From Flavobacterium amniphilum (GTDB taxonomy: Bacteria > Bacteroidota > Bacteroidia > Flavobacteriales > Flavobacteriaceae): 64,000 nucleotides of DNA. The position numbers and the translations under genes were made by a program. This document shows positions 50,901-57,422 of the stretch, in pieces. Under the pieces are notes generated by a model. That model was not told where the DNA came from, made no database searches, and was given only the letters and a program-made list of their open reading frames with translations. The first letter of the stretch is position 1. Each line of letters opens with the position of its first letter. Where the stretch lies: the NCBI RefSeq assembly GCF_023634845.1, contig NZ_JAMLJL010000010.1, forward strand, positions 122,477 through 186,476, read 5' to 3'.

Positions 50901-52068
50901 TGCTGAAGCCTCGAACAAAGCAAAATCAGAGTTTCTGGCCAATATGAGTCACGAAATCCGGACACCATTGAATGCAATCATTGGTTTTACTGATATTTTA
51001 AGCGAAACCCAGCTCGATAAAACCCAGCATGAATACCTGGCGACGGTTAATAAATCGGCAGGCATATTACTCGATGTGGTAAACGATATCCTTGATTTTT
51101 CCAAAATCGAAACCGGAAAACTGGATTTGGATTACCACCGGGTGAATCTCGTCGAAACTGCGAATCAGGTACTGGATATTATCAAATTTGATTCGGTTCA
51201 GAAAAACATCGAACTGAAATTCAATATAGGAATTGGTGTGCCAAAATATGTATCCACCGACGCACTCCGGATTAAACAGATTTTACTCAATTTATTGTCC
51301 AATGCCGTTAAGTTTACTAGTAAAGGAACGGTAGAGTTACGGATGGACCTGATGGATCAGGATGAAGAAAAATCCAAAATCAGGATTTCAGTAATCGATA
51401 GCGGTATCGGAATCAAAAAAATCAATCAGGATAAGATTTTCGAACCTTTCTCACAGGAAGACAATTCAACCACGCGTAAATACGGAGGAACCGGATTAGG
51501 ATTGGCCATTTCGAATAAAATATTGAATTTGATGGGCAGCAGCCTGGAACTATACAGTGATTTCCGCAAAGGGAGTACATTTTATTTTGATTTGAATCTG
51601 GATTATTACTCAGACGATGAAGGCATTAATTCGATTGATGTGAATAATTTATTGGTCCGTTATGAAGATCTCAGCCACCAGTATGTAAGGAATGTTTTCG
51701 AACTTGAGAAAAAGATTCTTGTAGTGGAAGACAATAAAATAAACATGCTACTGGCTCGTACCCTGATAAAAAAATTAATGCCTAGAGCCAATATTATAGA
51801 GGCACAGAACGGAAAAATCGGTGTGGATAAATGCCACGATTTAAATCCTGACATAATTCTGTTGGATATCCAAATGCCATTGATGAACGGCTATGAAGCA
51901 GCTGTTGAAATCAGGAAGTTCAACGATAAAGTTCCCATAATAGCCTTAACGGCCGGAACCATAAAAGGGGAAAAAGAGAAATGCCTGGAGTCGGGAATGA
52001 ATGATTATATTTCGAAACCCATCGACAAAGATATTTTTGAAAATATCCTGCTCAAATGGCTACAGTAA
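47998..52068 (+). CDS. Hybrid sensor histidine kinase (TM, PAS, GAF, HisKA, HATPase, REC)
   Basis: A 1,356-residue membrane hybrid kinase. Residues 1-~245 carry about seven to eight hydrophobic helices. PAS domains lie at ~254-352, ~357-475 and ~838-960, two GAF-like domains at ~485-655 and ~661-835. HisKA has phosphoacceptor His985 in [15 protein letters not shown]. HATPase (~1086-1200) shows [15 protein letters not shown] and [12 protein letters not shown]-terminal receiver (~1235-1356) has Asp1290 in [15 protein letters not shown]. The start is uncertain: TTG at 47,998 is used here, while ATG at 48,031 would lose 11 residues. The downstream partner is not adjacent, so output may go through a phosphotransfer protein elsewhere. 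Confidence 0.92.
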   Translation: MLRKLYKLSNLMILVSMVKFVLMLNSFSMVAFDDFSIGFTDDIYHTWWFVTFFVVLLALVIFLGFRGYSAVNRDLIKNYFEIENSNEQYSLFFLFLGISIPTIEFLVEYFTVRRRDSFEVNLIIGGVLVIIYFLSQRFSVIFRNTRLLFTIAFFGYYFLTLYWMLKVPGHVASYFDFVILFVVSYNIFRSNLLYWIFAVTNFAILLVFHYNNWIPKVYMVTTLYSIFLVSIINHVRYIVNLKVKDNFLFADNIVNKGTSLVIAVNKSGEVVYCSQTVTSILGYEPDEVKGLNFWTLTQDQEFTVVDYEISKELYVRKLKCKDGSYKYIQWKDSVYSEDTYLGIGHDVTEQQEAQNHYKTLIESASDIIYEIDKAGYFIYLNPFSRKLMNYSENDIIGKHFTDFIREDYVEEVLEFYKKYYARNEDIPTIEFPTKKKDGTELWISQKVSLTRNSEGKVTGFGAIARDVTLLKKIQIEQLERQEKTEIYSRTINDLVTKQYTANDSFDAIVKNILRSASQGSKIDRIGFWNYTEEILQCSNIYNLETDSFGDTMVSYKSENPIYFEYFVRDNIVIASDVYNNEATKEFITTYFPKNRIKSMLDIPVMVNGQLHSILCFETIKEIRNWDNDDINFARSVAEVVSLAIEFNKRIETESKLEEKTKILSAIAASTEILLKKTSVEEAFDEIFSNTLSKLGEAANVDRIYYFENNQHKLTLSQKKEWVRQGVEPQIENEELQDIPHEEINSMLQPLLRDKIFNEVVSRVQDDHLRDILERQNILAILILPIMVKNQFYGFIGFDDCTKGRKWTEDEIGVLQILSNNIAATIERIHSEKLIQESEEKFKLLADNIPGTVYLSEYDENWTKVYLNDEIEKLTGYDKTEFIKGEVSLFDLVHPDDQETLKRYTDECIARGEPFHVMYRLKKKSGEYIWIEEFGDTILKEGKVAYIEGILIDITEKKAIETEIKAREYAEASNKAKSEFLANMSHEIRTPLNAIIGFTDILSETQLDKTQHEYLATVNKSAGILLDVVNDILDFSKIETGKLDLDYHRVNLVETANQVLDIIKFDSVQKNIELKFNIGIGVPKYVSTDALRIKQILLNLLSNAVKFTSKGTVELRMDLMDQDEEKSKIRISVIDSGIGIKKINQDKIFEPFSQEDNSTTRKYGGTGLGLAISNKILNLMGSSLELYSDFRKGSTFYFDLNLDYYSDDEGINSIDVNNLLVRYEDLSHQYVRNVFELEKKILVVEDNKINMLLARTLIKKLMPRANIIEAQNGKIGVDKCHDLNPDIILLDIQMPLMNGYEAAVEIRKFNDKVPIIALTAGTIKGEKEKCLESGMNDYISKPIDKDIFENILLKWLQ

Positions 52069-52111
52069 GAAAATATTTATTTTTTTTGTATACTAAACTA
52101 ACTATAAACTA

Positions 52112-52350
52112 GAAGCTATTAATTCCAGTCTAAAAGGCTCAAATTCCAACCTAAAAGGTTCGAATTCCAGCCAAAAAGGCTCAAGTTCCAGTCTAAAAGG
52201 TTCAAGTTCCAGTCTAAAAGGCTCAAATTCCAACCTAAAAGGTTCGAATTCCAGCCAAAAAGGCTCAAATTCCAACCTTAAGGTTCGAATTCCAGCCAAA
52301 AAGGCTCAAATTCCAGTCTAAAAGGTTCAAGTTCCAACCTATAAGATATT
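52112..52350. repeat. 21-bp tandem repeat array 1 (11 units)
   Basis: Core CTAAAAGG or CCAAAAAGG recurs at 52,130, 151, 172, 193, 214, 235, 256, 277, 297, 318 and 339, i.e. every 21 bases except one 20-base unit. Spacers read TCGAATTCCA or TCAAATTCCA. The arms around the core co-vary (AACC..GGTT, AGCC..GGCT), keeping a small palindrome per unit. It fills most of the spacer between the hybrid kinase and the zinc metallopeptidase gene. Confidence 0.9.
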
Positions 52351-52376
52351 AATTATAAACCATAAACTATAAAATT

Positions 52377-53234
52377 ATGAAATGGCAAGGAAGACGTCAA
52401 AGTGATAATGTTGAAGACCGCAGAGGAATGTCAGCCGGTGGTAAAGTTGTAGCCGGAGGCGGAATTCTGGGGATTATAATCGTATTGGTGCAAATGTTTG
52501 GCGGAGAAAACGCACAAATGATCACACCCATGCTGGAACAAATGAACCAGCAACAGGGAACGGTACAAACTGAACAACGGGAATTGACAGAAGAAGAAAA
52601 AGTTCTGGGCCAATTTGTATCCACCATGTTCGCTGATAATGAAGATACCTGGGAGAAAGTTTTTGCCGAAAACAATATGCAATACCGCCAACCGAAGATG
52701 GTGTTATTTACCGATGCGGTAGAAACGGCTTGTGGTTCAGCTTCGGCGGCTTCCGGACCTTTTTATTGCCCGGGTGATGAAAAAGTATATATGGATCTGG
52801 CATTTTTCAATGAACTGCAAACCCGTTTCGGAGCAAAAGGCGGCGATTTTGCCATTTCGTATGTGATTGCACACGAAGTCGGACACCACGTACAAACGGT
52901 TTTAGGAACTTCGAATAAGGTTCGTAAACTGCAATCCGGAATGTCACAGGAAGAAGCCAATAAGCTTTCGGTGGCATTAGAGCTGCAAGCCGATTTTTAT
53001 GCCGGACTTTGGGCGAAATACAATCAGCAATATCTTGATCCGGACGACATTGACGAAGCATTGAGCGCTGCCCAAGCGGTTGGTGACGACGCCATTCAAA
53101 AACGCATGCAGGGTCACGTCGTACCGGAATCGTTTACACACGGAACATCCGAACAACGCAAATACTGGTTCATGAGAGGATACAAAACCGGCGATATCCG
53201 TCAGGGCGATACTTTCTCTGAGTTAGGCAATTAG
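52377..53234 (+). CDS. ypfJ: Neutral zinc metallopeptidase, YpfJ/KPN_02809 family
   Basis: A 285-residue protein. A basic N-terminus (MKWQGRRQSDNVEDRRGMSA) precedes one membrane helix (GGGILGIIIVLVQMFGG) and then the peptidase domain with the zinc motif HEVGHHVQ (HExxH) and downstream ELQADFYAGLWAKY supplying the third ligand. CGSASAASGPFYCPGD holds a conserved Cys pair. The family's substrates are unknown. The last codons (GDIRQGDTFSELGN) are notable: the DNA encoding them recurs at 54,509 and, degenerated, at 56,791, so this 3' end seems to be an insertion hotspot. Confidence 0.92.
   Translation: MKWQGRRQSDNVEDRRGMSAGGKVVAGGGILGIIIVLVQMFGGENAQMITPMLEQMNQQQGTVQTEQRELTEEEKVLGQFVSTMFADNEDTWEKVFAENNMQYRQPKMVLFTDAVETACGSASAASGPFYCPGDEKVYMDLAFFNELQTRFGAKGGDFAISYVIAHEVGHHVQTVLGTSNKVRKLQSGMSQEEANKLSVALELQADFYAGLWAKYNQQYLDPDDIDEALSAAQAVGDDAIQKRMQGHVVPESFTHGTSEQRKYWFMRGYKTGDIRQGDTFSELGN
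53190..53212 (+). repeat. Copy 1 of the ypfJ 3'-end direct repeat
   Basis: A 23-bp stretch starting GGCGATATCCG at codons for GDIRQGD, identical to 54,509-54,531 (offset 1,319). It marks the left edge of an AT-rich cassette. Confidence 0.85.
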
Positions 53235-53256
53235 GAGCTATTCCTGCCATTGTTAT
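53235..53256 (+). repeat. Truncated copy of the structured element seen at 56,841
   Basis: Immediately after the ypfJ stop, GGAGCTATTCCTGCCAT matches the left end of the longer hairpin element at 56,841-56,989 and then breaks off at the cassette. Confidence 0.55.
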
Positions 53257-53273
53257 GAAGTACTAAAAATTAT

Positions 53274-53501
53274 ATGTATATGAATGAATATATCCTAAAA
53301 TTGCCATATGAATTTGAAGCGTTCCAACTTGGTATTGAGTTAACTATAATACACTATGTTGATGAAGAAAATTTCACTAAAAAAAATGATGATGAACTTG
53401 AAGTTATAGTTTACAATATTGCTTTTGATGACGAAGATAATATGTATAGTTTCGATAAAGATATTAGGGCAAGTGCGCCTTATATATTCAATGAAAATTA
53501 A
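53274..53501 (+). CDS. Small acidic hypothetical protein
   Basis: 75 residues (or 73 from the second ATG at 53,280), strongly acidic in the middle (VDEENFTKKNDDELEVIVYN, then FDDEDNM), with no signal peptide or membrane segment. I recognise no family. It is the first gene of the AT-rich cassette between two copies of the ypfJ 3' end and is separated by only 11 bases from another small ORF. Codon use is more AT-rich than in ypfJ. It might be a small immunity or antitoxin-like protein, but there is no direct evidence. Confidence 0.55.
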   Translation: MYMNEYILKLPYEFEAFQLGIELTIIHYVDEENFTKKNDDELEVIVYNIAFDDEDNMYSFDKDIRASAPYIFNEN

Positions 53502-53512
53502 TATTAAATATT

Positions 53513-53674
53513 ATGAAAGAATCAATAGATTATATTAGGAAAGCCGAATTATTGGCTAAGCAGTATCCCACAAATGGCTTCGCTAAAGCCTTCTTAAGAA
53601 CACTAGAAGAGGAGGGTAGCGAAAGTGAAAACACATTATCAGATGCTAAAGCACTAATTCAATTAAAAAGATAA
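53513..53674 (+). CDS. Very small hypothetical protein (53 residues)
   Basis: An ATG at 53,513 opens 53 codons to TAA at 53,672-53,674, predicted to be mostly alpha-helical (MKESIDYIRKAELLAKQYP ... DAKALIQLKR). It is 11 bases after the preceding small ORF and ends 11 bases before a strong hairpin terminator, which supports a real two-gene transcript. No family recognised. Confidence 0.5.
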   Translation: MKESIDYIRKAELLAKQYPTNGFAKAFLRTLEEEGSESENTLSDAKALIQLKR

Positions 53675-53685
53675 ACTACAATCAA

Positions 53686-53712
53686 AAAAGGGTAACTAAA
53701 TGTTACCCTTTT
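53686..53712. terminator. Bidirectional terminator overlapping a stop codon
   Basis: AAAAGGGTAAC / GTTACCCTTTT is a perfect 11-bp stem with a 5-nt loop between convergent genes. The right arm and loop encode the last residues and stop (TAG at 53,696-53,698) of the minus-strand membrane-protein gene. Confidence 0.85.
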
Positions 53713-54433
53713 CATTTTCATTACAATTATCTTTTTTAAACATTTCTTCAAAATTAATAATTTCAATCTCTTGTGTTTTCTTTATCTGAACGAAAATAAA
53801 TTTATCATTGAAATACAATAATTCAAATTCATTTTTCTTTTTATCAATATAACATTCAATGTATTTTGTATTCTTAAGATTGAATGGGACATAATACATT
53901 TTATGGAAATGTTTAAAAAACAAATCACTGAAATGTATAAATAACGCAAACAATATAAAAACAGTTACATTAATATATTTATAACTATCATTACCAAAAT
54001 GATGCAATAAAATATCCCTGTACACTTTGGTACAAACAATAAAAAAAAATAATAAAAAAAAGAAACTTGATGTAGATATTTTATCAAAATTGGTACTCCA
54101 AATACATATACCTAACATTGCTAAAAATAGAATTAATAAAATGTATTTAACAAATATATTTTCATAGGGCGGTTTTACTTTTGCTTTATCATCATTTAAA
54201 TTTAAATCTTCTATTTTAAAGACATATAAATAGATTAAATAGAAACAAATTAAAAGAAACAATATAATTAAACCATCGGATATTACTTGAGTTATAGAAA
54301 AGAATCGAACAAATGATGTGTCAATTCTTAATAATTCAATCAATTGCCAAAATCCACCTAAAACTGTTGGTATTAATATTATAACATTAATATTATCTTG
54401 TAGAAATTTCACAACGTTTTTAACTCTATCCAT
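53696..54433 (-). CDS. Polytopic membrane protein, paralogue of the comM-cassette protein
   Basis: A 245-residue protein with a short cytoplasmic N-terminus, about six hydrophobic helices, and a soluble C-terminal tail. It is clearly homologous to the 312-residue protein at 59,406-60,344: both share LGGxWQxxEL, SFxRFFSxxQxIxDGL in the N-terminal part and a tail with xEC ... NDKxxFVxxxKT ... xNC. It sits alone on the minus strand in the AT-rich cassette at the ypfJ 3' end. No family is recognised. In the comM cassette the paralogue follows a putative type VI effector gene, so an immunity-like role is a reasonable hypothesis. Confidence 0.75.
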   Translation of the reverse strand: MDRVKNVVKFLQDNINVIILIPTVLGGFWQLIELLRIDTSFVRFFSITQVISDGLIILFLLICFYLIYLYVFKIEDLNLNDDKAKVKPPYENIFVKYILLILFLAMLGICIWSTNFDKISTSSFFFLLFFFIVCTKVYRDILLHHFGNDSYKYINVTVFILFALFIHFSDLFFKHFHKMYYVPFNLKNTKYIECYIDKKKNEFELLYFNDKFIFVQIKKTQEIEIINFEEMFKKDNCNENEKGNI

Positions 54434-54508
54434 ATTATCAAATTTGTTTAAATATATGACTATTATTAAAATGATAAAAGCTAATGTTATCTTACTTTTT
54501 TGTGTACA

Positions 54509-54550
54509 GGCGATATCCGTCAGGGCGATACATTTACTGAATTAGGATTG
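54509..54550 (+). repeat. Copy 2 of the ypfJ 3' end
   Basis: The first 23 bases are identical to 53,190-53,212; translation continues GDIRQGDTFTELGL then TAA. A normal terminator follows, so this looks like a native 3' end of a ypfJ allele, cut off from its gene by the cassette. Confidence 0.8.
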
Positions 54551-54577
54551 TAAATAATTGTTAGTATAGGAAAGAAG

Positions 54578-54603
54578 AGTCGGTTATTCACCGGCTTTTT
54601 TTA
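54578..54603 (+). terminator. Terminator after ypfJ 3'-end copy 2
   Basis: AGTCGG / CCGGCT stem (one G-T pair) with a 7-nt loop and seven T. It probably once terminated ypfJ directly. Confidence 0.65.
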
Positions 54604-54652
54604 TGGAAGCTGAATTATTTTGTTTAACTTTATGTGATAAAAAATAAACAAA

Positions 54653-55342
54653 ATGAAAGTTTATTTGTTTGCAGGAGCTTCAAGTGCCATAGCACAATCA
54701 ACTAAGGAATTGTTTCAGCAGCAAGGGCATAAAGTGATCGGTATAAGTACCAAAGACGAATACCATGGCTATGATTCTGTTCTTAAAGTGAATGATTATA
54801 CTATAACTTCATTTCCCGATATTGAAGAAAAGATTGATGGATTAGTCTATTTTCCTGGAACAATTAATTTAAAGCCCTTCCATCGTTTGAAAGAGGAAGA
54901 ATTTCAATATGATTACGAGATAAATGCTTTGGGAGCGGTTAATTTTATCCAAAAGTATTTACCTAACCTGAAATTATCACCCACAGCTTCCATAGTATTA
55001 ATAAGTTCAGTAGCTGCTAATCTCGGTCTGCCATTTCATGCTTCAATTGCAATGGCCAAAGGCGCAATCGAAGGCTTGACAAAAGCATTGGCAGCCGAGT
55101 TAACCCCAACGATACGCGTAAATTGTGTGGCTCCTTCTTTAGTGAATACTCCTTTGGGCGAAAAGTTTTTATCGACTCCTGATAAAATTGTTTTAATGGA
55201 AAACAGAAATCCAATGCACAAAGTTGGCGAACCAATTGAAGTGGCAAAAGCCATAGCTTATCTTCTTTCGGATGACTCAAGTTGGGTTACGGGACAGATT
55301 TTACACGTTGATGGAGGAATGGGAACACTCAAAAACAGTTAG
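54653..55342 (+). CDS. Atypical SDR-family oxidoreductase
   Basis: A 229-residue Rossmann-fold protein of the short-chain dehydrogenase type. The cofactor loop is GASSAIAQST rather than the classical TGxxxGxG. Ser118/119 (VLISSVAA) and Lys136 are present, but the position four before the Lys, normally the catalytic Tyr, is Ile132 in HASIAMAKGAIEGLTKA. The C-terminal VNCVAPSLVNTPL and WVTGQILHVDGGMG are typical. Either the reaction uses a different general acid or the protein is not a dehydrogenase. It is 2 bases upstream of the next nucleotide-binding gene, clearly one operon. Confidence 0.85.
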   Translation: MKVYLFAGASSAIAQSTKELFQQQGHKVIGISTKDEYHGYDSVLKVNDYTITSFPDIEEKIDGLVYFPGTINLKPFHRLKEEEFQYDYEINALGAVNFIQKYLPNLKLSPTASIVLISSVAANLGLPFHASIAMAKGAIEGLTKALAAELTPTIRVNCVAPSLVNTPLGEKFLSTPDKIVLMENRNPMHKVGEPIEVAKAIAYLLSDDSSWVTGQILHVDGGMGTLKNS

Positions 55343-55344
55343 TC

Positions 55345-56769
55345 ATGAGAGTTTTACTGACAGGAGCCAATGGTTATGTAGGCAGAAGATTACTCCCCGA
55401 ATTATTAGCGAAAGGATACGAAGTTGTGTGTTGTGTCCGGGACAGTAGACGGTTGGGTTTAGACACAAAAACTCAGGAATTAATCACCATTTGGGAAGTT
55501 GATTTTTTAAATGAACCTGATTTTACGAATTGTCCGGTTGCAATAGATGTTGCTTACTATCTTATTCATTCAATGTCAGGTTCGATTCAGGATTTTGACA
55601 ATTTGGAAGCAAAAGCCGCCCTAAATTTTAATCTGTACATGAGGGAAATGAAAATCAGCCAGGTGATTTACCTGAGTGGAATTGTAAATGATCCCAATTT
55701 GTCGAAACATATGAAATCAAGAAACAATGTTGAGAATATATTGTACGGTGGAAATTATAAATTAACTGTTTTAAGAGCTGGTATTATTGTAGGTTCAGGA
55801 AGTTCATCTTTTGAAATTATACGGGATTTATGCGAAAAATTACCCGTTATGATTACACCAAAATGGGTTTTAACAAAGACCCAGCCTATTGCCATCCGGG
55901 ATGTAATCCAGTATTTAATCGGGGTGATAAACAGAGAAGATTGTTATAATAAATCGTTTGATATAGGAGGTCCGAATGTTATCACTTACAAGCAAATGAT
56001 GCAATTATATGCCAAGACAAGAGGTTTTAAAATATTGATGATTTCCGTTCCGGTAATGACACCAAGGTTGTCTTCTTATTGGCTGTACTTCGTGACATCG
56101 ACAAGTTTTAAATTGGCCATGAATTTAGTAGACAGCATGAAGGTTGAAGTTATCTGCAAGGATAAAGAACTTCAGAATATGTTGGGTATAAAACCAGTTT
56201 CTTATGTGGATGCCATAAAATTGGCCTTCAAAAAAATAGAACAAAACCTTGTGATTTCAAGTTGGAAAGACAGTTTGGTAAGTAGTGGGTTCAAGTATAA
56301 TCTGACGAGTTATATACAAGTGCCTAAATATGGCTGTTTAAAAGACATAAAGATGCAAAAAGTTGAAAATTCAGACCGGGCAATTGAAAATATTTGGTCG
56401 ATAGGAGGTAACAAAGGCTGGTATTATGGCAGTTGGATGTGGGAGATACGTGGGGTTTTGGATAAAATATTTGGCGGGGTCGGACTCCGGAGAGGCAGAA
56501 CCAGTCCAAATCATTTGGATAATGGCGACTCATTGGATTTTTGGAGAGTGATCCTGGCAGATAAAGAAAACAAACGTTTATTGCTTTTTGCAGAAATGAA
56601 ACTGCCTGGAGAAGCTTGGTTGGAATTCAGAATTGATGAATACAACATACTGCATCAAATCGCCACTTTTCGCCCTAAGGGAATTTTCGGGAGATTATAT
56701 TGGTACAGTATGTTGCCCTTTCATTTTTTTATTTTCAACGGAATGATTAAGAATATCGCGAAAGCCTAA
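55345..56769 (+). CDS. NAD(P)-binding epimerase-like protein with DUF2867 C-terminus
   Basis: A 474-residue protein. Residues 1-~300 are an extended-SDR/NmrA-like Rossmann domain with GANGYVGRRLLPELLAKGYE at residues 7-26, YYLIHSMSG and VLRAGIIVGSGSSSFE. Residues ~310-474 match the DUF2867 layout with WSIGGNKGWYYGSWMWEIRG, LRRGR and EAWLEFRI, ending in a hydrophobic helix (LYWYSMLPFHFFIFNGMI). Such fusions are common in Bacteroidota; substrate unknown. It is cotranscribed with the atypical SDR. A degenerate ypfJ 3'-end copy begins 21 bases after the stop. Confidence 0.85.
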   Translation: MRVLLTGANGYVGRRLLPELLAKGYEVVCCVRDSRRLGLDTKTQELITIWEVDFLNEPDFTNCPVAIDVAYYLIHSMSGSIQDFDNLEAKAALNFNLYMREMKISQVIYLSGIVNDPNLSKHMKSRNNVENILYGGNYKLTVLRAGIIVGSGSSSFEIIRDLCEKLPVMITPKWVLTKTQPIAIRDVIQYLIGVINREDCYNKSFDIGGPNVITYKQMMQLYAKTRGFKILMISVPVMTPRLSSYWLYFVTSTSFKLAMNLVDSMKVEVICKDKELQNMLGIKPVSYVDAIKLAFKKIEQNLVISSWKDSLVSSGFKYNLTSYIQVPKYGCLKDIKMQKVENSDRAIENIWSIGGNKGWYYGSWMWEIRGVLDKIFGGVGLRRGRTSPNHLDNGDSLDFWRVILADKENKRLLLFAEMKLPGEAWLEFRIDEYNILHQIATFRPKGIFGRLYWYSMLPFHFFIFNGMIKNIAKA

Positions 56770-56790
56770 AGTAAGAGGCAATCACAATAG

Positions 56791-56863
56791 TACAAAACCG
56801 TAGATATCCGCAGGATGATATTTCTTCCGAATTGGGTAATTAGGAGCTTTTCCTGTCATCCGT
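56791..56863 (+). pseudogene. Copy 3, degenerate ypfJ 3' end
   Basis: TACAAAACCG ... GATATCCG ... GAATTGGGTAATTAGGAGC aligns to ypfJ codons from 53,181 through the stop and ~20 bases beyond, with a 1-base deletion and scattered substitutions (roughly four in five bases match by eye). Confidence 0.75.
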
Positions 56864-56989
56864 TTCAAGAAAACGCACAAAAAACACCGTTTTATCAATA
56901 CAAAAGGAGCTTCCGTTGGTCGCTCTTTTTTATTGTAAAACAATCAGGTGTTTTTTTTGTGTTTTGCTTTCCACTGCTATCAGGGCTAG
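56841..56989 (+). other. Structured intergenic element with nested hairpins
   Basis: Runs from TAGGAGCTTTTCCTGTC to GCTATCAGGGCTAG. An outer stem pairs AAAACGCACAAAAAACACC (56,870-56,888) with 56,947-56,965 (about 17 of 19). An inner hairpin has AAAAGGAGC/GCTCTTTTTT, terminator-like. The left end recurs just after ypfJ at 53,235. It resembles a dispersed flavobacterial intergenic repeat or structured RNA; comparison with Rfam Flavo-1 would test this. Confidence 0.55.
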
Positions 56990-57019
56990 AAATATCCCTT
57001 ATAATCATATCCATAAGTT

Positions 57020-57283
57020 ATAATTAATTATCTAAAAGACTATAATTAATACCTAAAAGCTTATAATTAATACCTAAAAGACTATAATTAATACCTAAAA
57101 GGTTATAATTAGTATCTAAAAGGTTATAATTAATACCTAAAAGGTTATAATTAATATCTAAAAGGTTATAATTAATATCTAAAAGGTTATAATTAATACC
57201 TAAAAGGTTATAATTAATACCTAAAAGGTTATAATTAATATCTAAAAGGCTATAATTAATACCTAAAAGATTATAATTAATTT
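57020..57283. repeat. 21-bp tandem repeat array 2 (12 units)
   Basis: CTAAAAG recurs at 57,032 and then exactly every 21 bases to 57,263 (12 copies). The unit is TATAATTAAT plus ACCTAAAAGGT; variants change ACC to ATC and GGT to GAC, GGC or GAT. The period and the CCTAAAAGG core are shared with array 1, while the spacer differs. Confidence 0.92.
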
Positions 57284-57297
57284 ACCTATCAATTATC

Positions 57298-57416
57298 AAC
57301 TCATAATTAGCTTCGCTCCGTTCGCCTACGGCTCGGGTCATAATTCATAACTCATAACTTATAATTCATTAACTCATAACTAGCTTCGCTCCGTTCGCCT
57401 GCGGCTCGGGTCATAA
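57298..57416. repeat. GC-rich direct repeat pair upstream of comM 3' end
   Basis: Two 46-bp copies (57,298-57,343 and 57,371-57,416; 2 mismatches; offset 73) of AACTCATAA, then a GC-rich block TTCGCTCCGTTCGCC, then CGGCTCGGGTCATAA. They stand out against AT-rich surroundings and end 6 bases before comM. Confidence 0.85.
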
Positions 57417-57422
57417 CTATAA

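Noticed and set aside
52102..52299. Minus-strand ORF encoding repeated LEFEPFR heptads
   Set aside because: It is the translation of the 21-bp intergenic array; the period is a multiple of three so the frame stays open. One 20-bp unit shifts the frame, and there is no promoter or start context.
54509..54550. Second complete metallopeptidase gene
   Set aside because: Only the last ~14 codons are present; sequence to the left is the membrane-gene promoter region.
56815..57027. Plus-strand 70-codon ORF
   Set aside because: It starts in the degenerate ypfJ remnant and runs through the hairpin element and the start of array 2; its composition is not protein-like.
57020..57283. CRISPR array
   Set aside because: Units are contiguous and nearly identical with no unique spacers, and no cas genes are nearby.
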